A DNA stretch of 64,000 nucleotides from Thinopyrum elongatum (taxonomy: Eukaryota > Streptophyta > Magnoliopsida > Poales > Poaceae): the NCBI GenBank assembly GCA_011799875.1, contig CM022303.1, positions 192,435,700 to 192,499,699 on the forward strand, written 5' to 3'. The notes under the pieces were generated by a model, which saw only the letters and a program-made list of their open reading frames with translations, was not told the DNA's origin and searched no databases. This document shows positions 21,700 to 33,680 of the stretch, piece after piece. The stretch's first letter is position 1. Every line of letters starts with the position of its first letter. Made by a program: the position numbers and the translations under genes.

Positions 21700-24600
21700 T
21701 TCTTAGCTGTGAAAGACGAATTTGGAGTAAAGTGGCAATGGATGGTGTTTTAAATGTACGACAAAATTTGTAGTACTAACAGAACTGTCATGTCAAATTT
21801 TGGAAAATTTCAGGGGTCATTTGACCTTTTAAGACATTTAAGTGATTTTCTAGCCATTTAATGACCGTAATTCAAATTTGAACTACATGTACACGCAACA
21901 GCTAACCATAACGGTTTGAAAAGTCATATTTGGTGTACTTGTGTGCGATTTAATTCCATGTGCAGTAAATTGGAAGGAATTTTCAAACATATTGGTCTAA
22001 CGGCTATGACACAATTAAGCATGGAGTGCCATGGCATTTTAATACCAAAAAATTAAAAAATGATCAGAAAAACATGAAACCTTGCTTGATGTAATGTCAT
22101 GCCACCAAGATGATGTGGTAAAAAAATTGGCCTGTTTGATGAAAGTTTGGACACACACCCCTCACAAACCGGAGCAACTCACTAGAAGGCTCGTGGTTCC
22201 GAGAGGGAACAATGCATGTTTGATGACGAATGGGAGATAGCTTCCTCTTACGGCCTTCAATTTTTTTCTATGTTTAACATGCACTAATACAACTGTTATG
22301 TGAAAATTTGGAAAATTTCAGGGGTCATTTGACCTTTTAAAGACATATAAGTGATTTTCTAGCCATTTAATGACCGTAATTCAAATTTGAACTACATCTA
22401 CATGCAACGGCTAACCATAACGGTTTGAAAAATCATATTTGTGTACTTAGGTGTGAGTTAATTCCATGTGCAGTAAATTGGAAGGAATTTTCAAACATAT
22501 TGGTCTAATGGCATGGACACATGCATGGAGTGCCATGGCATTTTAATTCCAAAAAAATTAAAAATGACAAGAAAAACATGAAACCTTGCTTGATGTAATG
22601 TCATGCCACCAAGATGATGTGGTAAAAAAATTGGCCTGTTTGATGAAAGTTTGGACCCACACCCCTCACAAAACCGGAGCAACTCACTAGAAGGCTCGTG
22701 GTTCCGAGAGGGAACAATGCATGTTTGATGACGAACCGGAGATAGCTTCCTCTTACGGGCTTCAAATTTTTTCTATGTTTAACATGCACTAATATAACTG
22801 TCATATGAAAATTTGGAAAATTTCAGGGGTCATTTGACCTTTTAAAGACATTTAAGTGATTTTCTAGCCATTTAATGACCGTAATTCAAATTTGAACTAC
22901 ATCTACATGCAACGGCTAACCATAACGGTTTGAAAAAATCATATTTGTGTACTTGTGTGTGAGTTAATTCCATGTGCAGTAAATTGGAAGGAATTTTCAA
23001 ACATATTGGTCTAACGGCATGGACACATGCATGGAGTGCCATGGCATTTTAATTCCAAAAAATTAAAAAATAATCAGAAAAACATGAAACCTTGCTTGAT
23101 GTAATGTCATGCCACCAAGATGACGTGGTAAAAAAATTGGCCTGTTTGACGAAAGTTTGGACACACACCCCTCAAAAACCGGAGCAACTCACTAGAAGGC
23201 TCGTGGTCCCGAGAGGGAACAATGCATATTTGATGACGAACGGGAGATAGCTTTCTCTTATGACCTCCAATTTTTTTCTACGTTTAACATGCACTAATAC
23301 AACTGTCATGTGAAAATTTGGGAAATTTTAGGGGTCATTTAACCTTTTAAAGACATTTAAGTGATTTTCTAGCCATTTAAACCGTAATTCAAATTTGAAC
23401 TACATCTACATGCAGCAGCTAACCATAACGGTTTGAAAAATCATATTTGTGTACTTGTGTGCGAGTTAATTCCATGTGCAGTAAATTGGAAGGAATTTTC
23501 AAACATATTGGTCTCACGGCATGGACACATGCATGGAGTGCCATGGCATTTTAATTCCAAAAAATTAAAAAATGATCAGAAAAACATGAAACCTTGCTTG
23601 ATGTAATGTCATGCCACCAAGATGATGTGGTAAAAAATTGGCCTGTTTGACAAAAGTTTGGACACACACCCATCACAAAACCGGAGCAACTCACTAGAAG
23701 GCTCGTGGTTCCGGGAGGGAACAATGCATGTTTGATGACGAATGGGAGATAGCTTCCTCTTACGGCCTTCAAATTTTTTTTTCGTTTAACGTGCACTAAT
23801 ACAACTGTCATGTGAAAATTTGGAAAATTTCAGGGGTCATTTGACCTTTTAAAGATATTTAAGTGATTTTCAAGCCATTTAATGACCGTAATTCAAATTT
23901 GAACTACATCTACATGCAACGGCTAACCATAACGGTTGAAAAAAAATATTTGTGTACTTGTGTGCGAGTTAATTCCATGTGCAGTAAATTGGAAGGAATT
24001 TTCAAACATATTGGTCTAACGACATGGACACATGCATGGAGTGCCATGGCATTTTAATTCCAAAAAATTAAAAAATGATCAGAAAAACATGAAATCTTAC
24101 TTGATGTAATGTCATGCGACCAAGATGATGTGGTAAAAAAATTGGCCTGTTTGACAATAGTTTGGACACACACCCCTCGCAAACCGGAGCAACTCACTAG
24201 AAGGCCCGTGGTTCCGAGAGGGAACAATGCATGTTTGATGATGAACGGGGGATAGCTTCCTCTTACAGCCTTCAATTTTTTTCTATGTTTAATGTGCACT
24301 AATACAACTGTCATGTGAAAATTTGGAAAATTTCAGGGGTCATTTGACCTTTTAAAGACATTTAAGTGATTTTCTAGCCATTTAATGACCGTAATTGAAA
24401 TTTGAACTATATCTACATGAAACGGCTAACCATAACGGTTTGAAAAATCATATTTATGTACTTGTGTGCGAGTTAATTCCATGTGCAGTAAATTAGAAGG
24501 AATTTTCAAACATATTGGTCTCACGGCATGGACACATGCATGGAGTGCCATGGCATTTTAATTCCAAAAAATTAAAAAATGATCAGAAAAACATGAAACC

Positions 24601-24990
24601 TTGCTTGATGTAATGTCATGCCACCAAGATGATGTGGTAAAAAAATTAGCCCGTTTGACGAAAAGTTTGGACACACACCACTCACAAACCGGAGCAACTC
24701 ACTAGATGGCTCGTGGTTCCGAGAGGGAACAATGTATGTTTGATGACGAACGGGAGATAGCGTCCTCTTACGGCCTTCAAATTTTTTCTATGTTTAACGT
24801 GCACTACTACAACTGTCATGTGAAAATTTGGAAAATTCTAGGGGTCATTTGAGCTTTTAAAGACATTTAAGTGATTTTCTAGCCATTTAATGACCGTAAT
24901 TCAAATTTGAACTACATCTACATGCAACGGCTAACCATAACGGTTTGAAAAATAATTTTTTTGTGTACTTGTGTGCGGGTTAAAAAATCA
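21700..24990. repeat. 505-bp tandem array in CACTA-1 (about 6.5 copies)
   Basis: The landmark GGGGTCATTT recurs at 21813, 22321, 22826, 23331, 23833, 24336 and 24841, giving periods of 502-508 bases. Copies are highly similar, with substitutions and 1-3 base indels. The repeat is A-T rich with no conserved ORF; minus-strand ORFs of 63-86 codons recur but change frame and length between copies. It explains the 3.3-kb gap between genes. Confidence 0.93.
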
Positions 24991-25199
24991 TCAGACGATG
25001 TAAATATTTGTTGTTCAAAAAAGAAAATGTAAAGATCTGGCAAGACAACCGGCCTCCACACGATTGGCACTCTATTTCGCGGCTCGAGGTTTGGTGGGTG
25101 AGTGGCGGGGGTTATTAATCAAACACGGTTCTGTATTGGAAACCGTCAGATATTAAGTTCACACATGGATTTTGCTGCGGGAATTGTGTGTAATTCAAA

Positions 25200-25357
25200 C
25201 TATAGTACTCATAAATTCCGGCGACCGACGTGTGTACTGTTCCCGTCGATCTAGATTCCGGCCGCCAATAAATACTACATCACGTCATCCCGCTTGCATT
25301 CTCATCTACATCCTCCCCTCGCTCGCCCTCTCTCTCTCTTTCACTCAAATCTCTGCC
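25200..25357 (+). promoter_or_regulatory. Candidate promoter and 5' leader of the 25358 ORF
   Basis: AATAAATACTA at about 25267-25277 is TATA-like, followed by a pyrimidine-rich leader (CTCTCTCTCTTTCACTC) and GCCATGG around the ATG at 25358, a good plant translation context. Confidence 0.4.
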
Positions 25358-25966
25358 ATGGCGCCACCGGTCTGCCCACGCGCCGACGAGGAGTCGCCGC
25401 CCCCCGAGGACGCTCACTCGAAGAGCAGCGATGAGGACCCCTACGCGCCGCTGGACGAGGTTGCGCCGGACCCCCCAACTTTGGATTGATTTTGGGGCCA
25501 GTACAATCTTTGTGTGTGGAAGTCGCTGCCGCCGGCTGAGAAAGCCAGGCAAGTGGCGTTCAAGAAGGAGATGGCGGAGGAGGAAGCCAGGTACCAGGCG
25601 GCCTGTGAAGCCCGTGATGCCGCCTACAAAAAGGAGGCGGTGGAGCTTTGGGGGCGGGCGCGTCGTCAAGCGGAGGAGGTGTACGAAGATGGGTACTTCG
25701 CGAGGAAGGTCAAAGGTGCTAGGCGCCTCATCGCTGCGTGGAGGTGGGCCGATAAGCTCCGGCGTGCCACCGACGAGGAGCTCCGGTGGGCGCCCAATGA
25801 AATGGCAAGATCGTTCGCGCTCGTCCACCAACAAGAGGCAGATCGGTACGTTAAGCGCTGCAAGTTGGAGGAGGTGGAGTACTGCCTCTGCGCTGGGAAG
25901 ACGCCGCGCACCCGGGAGCTGCTGGCGAGGGGCTGCAGGAATACTGCCCCCAGGAGGGATTATTAG
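25358..25966 (+). pseudogene. Charged helical ORF of unknown function in CACTA-1
   Basis: The reading frame starts at MAPPVCPRADEESPP and runs 203 codons to a stop at 25966, with one in-frame TGA at 25487-25489. The N-terminus is acidic. The rest is rich in Ala, Glu, Arg and Lys with likely long helices (KKEMAEEEARYQAACEARD) and tryptophans (AWRWADKLRR). GC is high compared with the flanking repeat array. No domain recognised. With only one stop it may have been expressed until recently; a captured host gene or a CACTA accessory gene are both possible. Confidence 0.5.
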
Positions 25967-26059
25967 TTTTAGTATTGTTCATTTTCAATTTTATGCATTG
26001 TACCTAGTAGTTACGTATCATCACGTATATGTGATGATATTATATATATTCTGTGATGA

Positions 26060-26092
26060 ACTAATGAACAATATATATATATATATATATTA
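26060..26092. repeat. (TA)n microsatellite
   Basis: Alternating T-A run of about 22 bases at 26069-26090, in the A-T-rich 3' flank of the preceding ORF. Positions 25967-26340 hold no supported gene. Confidence 0.85.
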
Positions 26093-26340
26093 TGAATTCC
26101 ATTTTCTATCTATTTTTGTATACTAATTTGAATCTAGCTGTTATCATCCACATATACAGAATGGAAAGCGTATATACACACATTGAAACAGAATATATAA
26201 GAACGGAAAACAGAGTACACACATTGAAACAGAGCAATAAACAGAGCAATACTATGATTGCTGTGAATACATAGCTATCCACATCGAAACGACTCAACAA
26301 AATAAAACGCGTCCATGAGACTATGACCAGCTGCCCTTGC

Positions 26341-27162
26341 CTACGGTACCTCTTGGCTCTGCCTGAACTCGTGCAGGCGTTCGTCCAAGCGGTCGACACG
26401 CTCGCGGTACATCTGGAGCGTGATCTCGAGCTCCAAGTTGGCTATTTCATCGGAGATCACCAGCTCGAGGATGCGACGACCATGTTCCTCTACTGCGCCC
26501 AGGTGGACACCTGGGCCAAGGAGGCGGTCGAGCCTACCGACCAGCGCGTTGGCATCGAGCGGGCCGCGGACAAGGCGAACGACGCGACCCATGCGAACGG
26601 CGCGGCGGGCGGCCGGTGCAAGTACGGCGTGGCCGGCCTCTGGTGCAAGTACGGCATAGAGGGCCTCTACCCACTCCTAGCGAGGAATGCGGGTACTAAC
26701 GGGACATGTACCCAGCTGCGACGCCCTGTCGACAGTAGGCAAGCACCGATGAATCCGCTCTTGCTGTGCGGCACGCCGCGCCTCTCGCTCTGCGGTGCTC
26801 CAACGGTCTCGCCGTGCGGCGAGCCGCAGCCTATCGACGCGGACGCGCCTAGCTTGCTCTGCGGTGCACCATCGATCATGTTGTGTGGCGAGCTGCAGCC
26901 TCTCGGCGCTGACATGCCTATCTTGATCCGTGGCGCTTAAGCGCCATGCACCAAGGGTTTGCTCAACCCTGGCGATGACGCGCATCACGGCGTCGTCCAT
27001 CGCGTTGCCGGGGAGCGCCTCGGCCTCGACGGGCCATGGCGCCTGCTCATTTTCCTCGTCGACGAGGTTGATGGCAGAGGCGGCGCTTTGGTCGGTTGGC
27101 ATGCTTGGAAAAGGTGGATGTGCTATAGGCTGCGCTTGTTGCCTCCCTGCGTCGCGTTCCAC
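26341..27162 (-). pseudogene. Charged repeat-containing ORF in CACTA-1, one premature stop
   Basis: A single minus-strand frame runs from about 27162 (first in-frame ATG at 27102, MPTDQSAASAINLVDEENEQ) to a stop at 26341. It is interrupted by one TAG at 26677-26679. The middle has an imperfect repeat of the type 'RLRLAARRDRWSTAEREAR' (also 'RLQLATQHDRWCTAEQARR'). The C-terminal part is leucine/valine-rich and helical (RVDRLDERLHEF). GC is high. A splice acceptor just before 27162 is possible, so an upstream exon may exist. No known domain recognised. Confidence 0.5.
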
Positions 27163-27412
27163 CTAGGTTTATGCGCAATATCGCTGGGTGGTGGGAAACC
27201 GGTGAGGAAATGGCGGGAAACGGTGGTGCGTTCATAAAATGCCATCAATTAATGGAAACTTAGCATAGAAGGAACATCGAGCTAGCATAAGAAGTAGATG
27301 ATGATCAGATGATCGTTTATCCTAGTTAATTATGAATGTAATAGTTTACTTTGGTGTGTGGAAATGTCATGTGTGTACTAGCCACCTATGTAATTGGATG
27401 TTTGCAGCATAT

Positions 27413-27740
27413 TACACACATCTTGTTTATGTGAAACGTTTCTGTTCTCTTGGCTCAACACAAACAGTTTATCGGAATGAACTGTATGCCCTCCATTGCA
27501 CACACCTTGATCTGGTTGAACCATTTCTGTTGCGTTGCCTAATCGAAAATAGTTCATCCAAGTGAACCGTATGCCATATATCGCACACATCTTGATCTGG
27601 CTGACCGTTTCTTTTGGGTTGCCTAATCACAAATAGTTCATCCGAGTGAACTGTATGCCATATATCACACACGCCTTCATCTGGCTGCCTGTTTCTTTTG
27701 TTCTGTCACATCACAAACAGTTAATTGAACTGAACCATAT
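27413..27740. repeat. 85-bp subterminal tandem repeats of CACTA-1, right side
   Basis: About four units with landmarks near 27413, 27498, 27583 and 27668 ('cacacatcttgatctggctg' type cores, then 'gttcatccgagtgaac' and 'gtatgccatatatc'). They are more diverged than the left array. Positions 27163-27412 hold no supported gene. Confidence 0.8.
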
Positions 27741-27884
27741 GCCCCTCATCAAACACGCAACTAAAATCTGAACCGTGTTTCATGTATCCTTCATCGCAAA
27801 TGTTTTGCATCTTTTTTGACGGTTTCTTTACATCACCGTTTGCGATTAATGCATCGCACACAGTTTCGTCAAAGGGTCTCTGAT

Positions 27885-27918
27885 CGTAGTGTCGTGTTAG
27901 CAGCATCCTGTAGCAGTG
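27885..27918 (-). repeat. Right terminal inverted repeat of CACTA-1
   Basis: The minus strand reads CACTGCTACAGGATGCTGCT. It pairs imperfectly with CACTGGTACGCGTCGGTGCT at 18090, and ACA follows at 27919-27921. Confidence 0.85.
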
Positions 27919-28852
27919 ACATGTTCATGCATGTAGTTGAATCAAAACCAACATTGCCTCTATGATATTTATGTTCATGGTGTTCATATCCTACTCATGC
28001 TAGTATCCAATACTCATTATGCATAATGCATGTTCATGACCATTTTCGCTCTCTAGCTGGCCGCTTCCCAACCTATTTGCTAGCCTTCACCTGTACTAAG
28101 TGGGAATACTGCTTGTACATCAAAATCCTAAAACCCAAGTTATTCCAGATGAGTCCACCATATCTACCTATATGCCGTATTACCCTTCCATTCTAAGTAA
28201 ATTTGCATGTGCCACCTCTAAAAACTTCAAATAAACATCTGTTTTTGTGTGCCTAGATTGTTCATAGAGCGACAGGGGGTAGTCGGTATCTTCCATGCTA
28301 AGCGGGTTATTCTCATGATGAGTGTTTATTCACTCGTCCTTGCATGAGAGGGGCGGTAATAGGGATTCTCAGTCCCGAAATAAAAAATTGCAAATAATTA
28401 AACAAAACTCGCCCAGGATTGTTGTTGGTATGGACGGTACCCGTGGATTCGGCTAGCCGTGGAGTGTGATTGTTTGTGGAGGGGGAGTAAACCTTTACTT
28501 TTATCGCTTGGGAACCGCCACTAATGTGTTTAGCATGGAAGATATTGATAACTTTCGGTCGTGACATAAACAGGAAGGGTGCATTTCCCAAAATTTAATT
28601 TACCTCTGTTTTAAAACTTCGAGCTCTGGCACCACTGCAAATCCCTGCTTCCCTCTGCGAAGGGACTATCTATTTAATTTTATGTTGAGTCATCACCTTC
28701 TCAAATAAGTGCCAGATCTGAGAGCACTATTGTCATCCTGATGCATTGTGTATAGTTAATGTTGGATGCATCATGACTGGATCTTTTCTACCATGAATTA
28801 CAATGTTTAGTCGCTACTTGAACTTTGGAGGTGCTCTGCATTTATGTTTTGC
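27919..28852 (+). mobile_element. Element B, third segment (non-coding)
   Basis: Element B DNA between the two CACTA insertions. It begins with the ACA duplication of CACTA-1 and ends with the TGC duplication of CACTA-2 (28850-28852). No ORF is supported. It is the 3' non-coding part of B, between the ATHILA-like ORF and the 3' LTR. Confidence 0.8.
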
Positions 28853-29150
28853 CAGTAGTAGAAAAAGGGCCTAATGTTCAGCTCATTAGTCCCGGTTTGT
28901 AAATGAACTGGCACTAATGTGACCATTAGTGCCGGTTCCAACGGCTAGGCGGGCGGCGCTCATTAGTGCCAGTTCGTGGGGAACCTATAGTGCCGGTTCA
29001 TGCCACGAACCGGTACTAAAGAGGTGGTGGTAGGCTGGTGTCAGGCTGCGGCCCCACCAACACCTTTAGTCCCGGTTCGTGGCACAAACCGGGACTAGAG
29101 ATGCACCTTTAGTCCCAGTTCGTATAACCAACCGGGACTAAAGATCATCC
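28853..29150. repeat. Left terminal and subterminal repeats of CACTA-2
   Basis: Several copies of TAGTCCCGGTT, TAGTGCCGGTT and their inverses, partly as short palindromes (for example 28990-29020). These are the expected transposase-binding sites. Confidence 0.88.
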
Positions 29151-29158
29151 TATATAAA
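29151..29158 (+). promoter_or_regulatory. TATA box of the left CACTA-2 promoter
   Basis: TATATAAACC directly follows the last subterminal repeat ('CATCCTATATAAAC'). The same arrangement recurs at 35374. It would drive the coiled-coil and transposase genes. Confidence 0.6.
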
Positions 29159-29796
29159 CCCTTCATCGAGCCCAAGCTCTCAGTTCTTCCCCTTTCCTCT
29201 CCTCTTTGTTTTCTTCCTCTCCTCTCGAGCTCGTCCTCCATTTTTGCCAAAATTTATCAAGATTGGAAGGCACCCCATCCATCCAAGTGATCACAAAGGT
29301 TAGAAACTTTGTCCTTTCATCTCTCATTGCTAGATTAGATCTTGCAATGCTCTATAAGTATAGTGATTTGTGGATTTTAGTTTGGGAGGAATTATATGTG
29401 GTAGTTTATTTGATTTATATACAATTTGAGCTCAAAATAACTCTTAGTTTGCATATGTAGGTGTGGTTTACTTAGTGCCTTCCCGTCTCCGTCCTAACCA
29501 CCGTCGATCGCCCGCACCGTCCTGTCGCCGACCCCACCTTGTGGTGAGCCTCTTGTTCTTATCTTTTTTATATAAAAAAAATCATGTTTGTGTGATTTAG
29601 ATATATAGTTACTTGTATAATTATCTTACCTGTACGTTGTTTGTTATACATAGTGCCATGGTTTTGATATCCATCCCCGTAGGCCCTTGTCCGGTTTATG
29701 ATTCAGATGTGGTATATTCTCTTTTATAACTATTTATTGCATTTCGTGTTTATGAAAAATTATGCCCATCAAGTTGACATAGATATTTCTATCTAG

Positions 29797-30102
29797 GAGG
29801 TATGTGAACCGAAAATTCCAACCGACCCTATTGTCGAGAGGTTAAATTTTGTTGAAAATGAAAACGAGTATTTGAAAGAAAAATTGAAAAGAATTAAGGA
29901 GGAGAAGATGGAATTGGAGGTGCATGTTGCCGATGTCGTCGATGATCACAAGATCAAGATGGAGAAAATGCGCTTGGAGATTAGAAAGATTAGAAAATAT
30001 GCCATTGATAGTGAGGCTTGGTATCATTATGCTGTTGGATCAATTGTTACCTTAGTTGCGATCTTGATGGCATTTGTTGTTGCATTTAAATGCTTTAGCT
30101 AG
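29797..30102 (+). CDS. C-terminal exon of a coiled-coil membrane-anchored CACTA protein
   Basis: After an AG acceptor (ATCTAG, ending 29796) the frame encodes about 101 residues ending at TAG 30100-30102. Residues about 25-70 form a heptad-like, Lys/Glu-rich coiled coil (LKRIKEEKMELEVHVADVVD). A hydrophobic segment (YAVGSIVTLVAILMAFVVAF) at the end is a likely single transmembrane helix, suggesting a tail-anchored membrane protein. Upstream exons between 29206 and 29760 are likely, but I cannot place them with confidence. It lies directly upstream of the transposase gene. Its role in transposition is unknown. Confidence 0.55.
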   Translation, partial: EVCEPKIPTDPIVERLNFVENENEYLKEKLKRIKEEKMELEVHVADVVDDHKIKMEKMRLEIRKIRKYAIDSEAWYHYAVGSIVTLVAILMAFVVAFKCFS

Positions 30103-30181
30103 AGAGTTTGTATGTTGTTTTATGAGAATAAGTGTGTATGAACTTGTATTAATTTGGTCTTTTCGGTGCTGTGTAATGAAG

Positions 30182-33100
30182 ATGAGCCGGCAATGGATGT
30201 ACGATGACCAATGCTCTCCCTAGTTCATTAATGGCATGTGTACTTTTCTGCTTGTGGCTGAGGCAAACAAGCGGGCGGATGGTTTTATGTCTTGTCCATG
30301 TGCTGGCTGTAAGAATGATCGGAATTACTCTAAGTCAAGAACCATTCACGTCCACCTATTTGAGTCCGGTTTCATGCCGCACTATAATGTTTGGACCAAG
30401 CACAGAGAAAGAGGGGTTATGATGGAAGACAATGAAGAAGAAGAGGATGACGACAGCTATCCTGGCCATGGGTTCCCTGAATACGATGGTACAATAATGG
30501 GGGAAGAAGCTGAGCCGGCAATGCGGGAAGAAGCTGAAGAAGAGGCATCAGATGAGCTCGCTGATGATCTAGGTCGAGCCATTGCCAATGCAAAGAGAAA
30601 CTGCGCAAGTGAGAAGGAGAGGAAGAAGTTGCAGCGCATGTTAGAGGATCACAAGAAATTGTTGTACCCAAATTGTGAAGCTGACAGGAAAAATCTGGGT
30701 ACCACACTAGAATTGCTGCAATGGAAGGCAGAGAATGGTGTATCTGACAAGGGATTTGGAAACTTGCTGGTAATGTTAAAGAAGATGCTTCCAAAGGACA
30801 ACGAATTGCCCGAGAGTACGTACGAAGCAAAGAAGGTTGTCTGCCCTCTAGGATTAGAGGTGCAGAAGATACATGCATGCCCTAATGACTGCATCCTCTA
30901 CCACGGTGAGTACGAGGATTTAAACGCGTGCCCGGTATGTGGTGCATTGCGCTATAAGATCAGCTGTGATGACCCTGGTGATATCGAGGGCGAGCGCCCC
31001 AGGAAGAAGATTCCTACCAAGGTGATGTGGTATGCTCCTATAATACCACGGTTGAAACATTTGTTCCAAAACAAAGAGCATGCCAAGTTGATGCGATGGC
31101 ACAGAGAAGACCGTAAGAAAGACGGGAAGTTGAGAGTACCCGCTGACGGGTCGTAGTGGAGAAAAAATTTAGAGAAAGTACCGGGAGGACTTTGCAGGTG
31201 ACGCAAGGAACGTATGGTTTGGTCTAAGCGCAGATGGCATTAATCCTTTTGGGGAGCAGAGCAGCAATCATAGCACCTGGCCTGTGACTCTATGTATGTA
31301 TAACCTTCCTCCTTGGTTGTGCATGAAGCGGAAGTTCATTATGATGCCAGTGCTCATCCAAGGCCCTAAGCAACCCGGCAACGACATTGATGTGTACCTA
31401 AGGCCATTAGTTGAAGAACTCTTACATCTGTGGAATGGAAAACGTGTACATGCATGGGATGAGCACAGACAGGAGGAATTTGACCTACATGCGTTGCTGT
31501 TTGTGACCATCAATGATTGGCCTGCTCTCAGTAACCTTTCAGGACAGACAAACAAGGGATACCGCGCATGCACACACTGTTTGGATGATACCGACAGTAT
31601 ATATTTGGATAATTGTAAGAAGAATGTGTACCTGGGACATCGTCGATTTCTTCCGAGCAGGCATCCCGTAAGAAAGAAAGGCAAGCATTTCAAAGGTGAG
31701 GCAGATCACCGAACGAAGCCTCGCCACCGTACTGGTGATGATGTACATGATATGGTCAAGGATTTGAAGGTAATCTTTGGAAAGGGTCCTGGCGGACAAT
31801 CTGTTCCGAATGATGCTGACGGACGCGCACCCATGTGGAAGAAGAAATCTATATTTTGGGACCTACCCTATTGGAAAGACCTAGAGGTCCGCTCTGCAAT
31901 CGACGTGATGCACGTGACGAAGAATCTTTGCGTGACGCTGCTTGGCTCCTTGGGCGTGTGTGGGAAGACAAAAGATACACCGGAGGCACGGGAGGACCAG
32001 CAACGTATGCACGGAAAAGATGGCATACATCAGGGTCATGCCAGCTACGCTCTTACCAAAGAAGAGAAGGAAATCTTCTTTGAATGCCTGCTCAGTATGA
32101 AGGTCCCGTCTGGCTTCTCGTCCAATATAAAGGGAATAATAAACATGGCAGATAAAAAGTTCCAGAACCTAAAGTCTCATGACTGCCACGTGATTATGAC
32201 GCAGCTGCTTCTGGTTGCATTGAGGGGGCTTCTACCAGAAAATGTTCGATTAGCCATTGCGAAGCTATGTGCATTCCTCAATGCAATCTCTCAGAAGGTA
32301 ATCGATCCAGAAATCATACCAAGGTTAGAGAATGATTTGGTGCAATGTCTTGTCAGTTTCGAGTTGGTGTTCTCACCATCCTTCTTCAACATCATGACGC
32401 ACGTCCTAGTTCACCTATGCGAAGAGATTACGTTCTGGGTCCTGTATTTCTACACAATATGTTCCCCTTTGAGAGGTTCATGGGAGTCTTAAAGAAATAT
32501 GTTCATAACCGTGCTAGGCCAGAAGGAAGCATCTCCAAGGGCCATGAAAATGAGGGGGTCATTGAGTTTTGTATTGACTTTATTCCTGACCTTAAGCCGA
32601 TTGGTGTTCCTGAATCGCGGCATAAGGGCAGACTGGGTGGAAATGGCACGCTAGGACCGGAACAAATAATATGTATGGACGGGCATTCTCTCACTCAAGC
32701 ACACTACACAGTTCTACAAAATTCCGCCTTGGTGGCTCCGTATATGGAGGAACACAAGAATATTCTACGCTCCAAACACCCGGAGCAGTCTGATGACTGG
32801 ATTACACGTGAACAAATGGGGACTTTTGCCGGTTGGTTGCAGACACGTGCCATGCATGACGACGCTATTGAAGATGACCTGTACTTGCTGTCCCAGTTAC
32901 CATCTTCGAATATAATGACTTTCAAAGGGTACGAGATAAATGAGAATACATTTTACATGATCGCCCAAGATAAGAAGAGCACCAACCAAAATAGTGGTGT
33001 CCGCTTTGATGCAGCAACCAAGAGGGGAAAGGACACATATTATGGTTACATAGAGGAGATATGGGAACTTGACTATGGACGTGGTTTGAAGGTCCTTTGT

Positions 33101-33528
33101 TTTGGTGCAAATGGGTCAATCTGACATGAGGCGGGGTAACGGAAGACCCGCAGTACGGAATGACAACAGTGGATCTCAACAATCTTGCGTACGCAGACGA
33201 ACCATTCGTCCTAGCCAATGATGTGGCGCAGGTTTTCTATGTGAAGGACATGTCTACCAAGCCGAGAAAAAGAAAAGATAAGGAAGCGAATACATCATAC
33301 GATGAGCCAAAGCGCCACATAGTTCTTTCAGGGAAAAGAAACATCGTGGGAGTGGATGATAAGACAGACATGTCAGAAGATTATGAAAAGTTTCATGAAA
33401 TTGCTCCCTTCACAGTGAATATTAACCTGAGCATGCAGTTAAATGATGAAGATTGTCCATGGTTACGGCGCAAAAGGACACACGCGAACAAAAAGTTTCA
33501 CACCCAAAGATCCCCCTCTGGGATGTGA
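30182..33528 (+). pseudogene. Tnp2-type CACTA (En/Spm) transposase
   Basis: The gene starts at ATG 30182 (MSRQWMYDD). It shows the transposase-associated N-terminal region (CPCAGCKNDRNYSKSRT, HLFESGFM), a cysteine pair region (CPNDCILYHGEYEDLNACP), and the Transposase_21 body (ARNVWFGLSADGINPF, YNLPPWLCMKRKFIMM, NDWPALSNLSGQTNKGY, DVMHVTKNLC). The DUF4218-like C-terminal part follows (MFPFERFMGVLKKYVHNRARP, then ANDVAQVFYV). It would cut and rejoin CACTA ends. Damage: TAG near 30224 and at 31154-31156, a frameshift in an A run just after it with another TAG, a frameshift near 32430, and a frameshift plus TGA near 33110-33135. It cannot make full-length protein. Confidence 0.93.
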
Positions 33529-33680
33529 CCGGCTTCACTGTCATCACTTTCTTCTCTAGTGAGTTTCCAGACTTATATATCTGGAAAGTCCCACTTTGGA
33601 CAAACCGTAGGGAATCTTTGTAATAGTTAGGGTGCTTATGTGTTTTCGCATTTGAAACATGTACTTTTGTGCTTCGGACA

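Larger units (their letters stand above)
18090..27918. mobile_element. CACTA-1: complete non-autonomous CACTA transposon
   Basis: The left end starts CACTGGTACGCG at 18090; the right end on the opposite strand starts CACTGCTACAGG at 27918. Both are flanked by the 3-bp duplication ACA (18087-18089 and 27919-27921), diagnostic of CACTA integration. Subterminal arrays differ on the two sides (45-bp units left, 85-bp units right). The interior holds a GRF-zinc-finger-like gene fragment, three decayed ORFs and a 505-bp tandem array. I find no Tnp2-like transposase, so movement would depend on another element. It is inserted in element B. Confidence 0.88.

Noticed and set aside
22491..24314. Minus-strand ORFs of 63-86 codons recurring in the 505-bp array
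   Set aside because: Length and frame vary between copies and there is no conserved protein; they follow the repeat.
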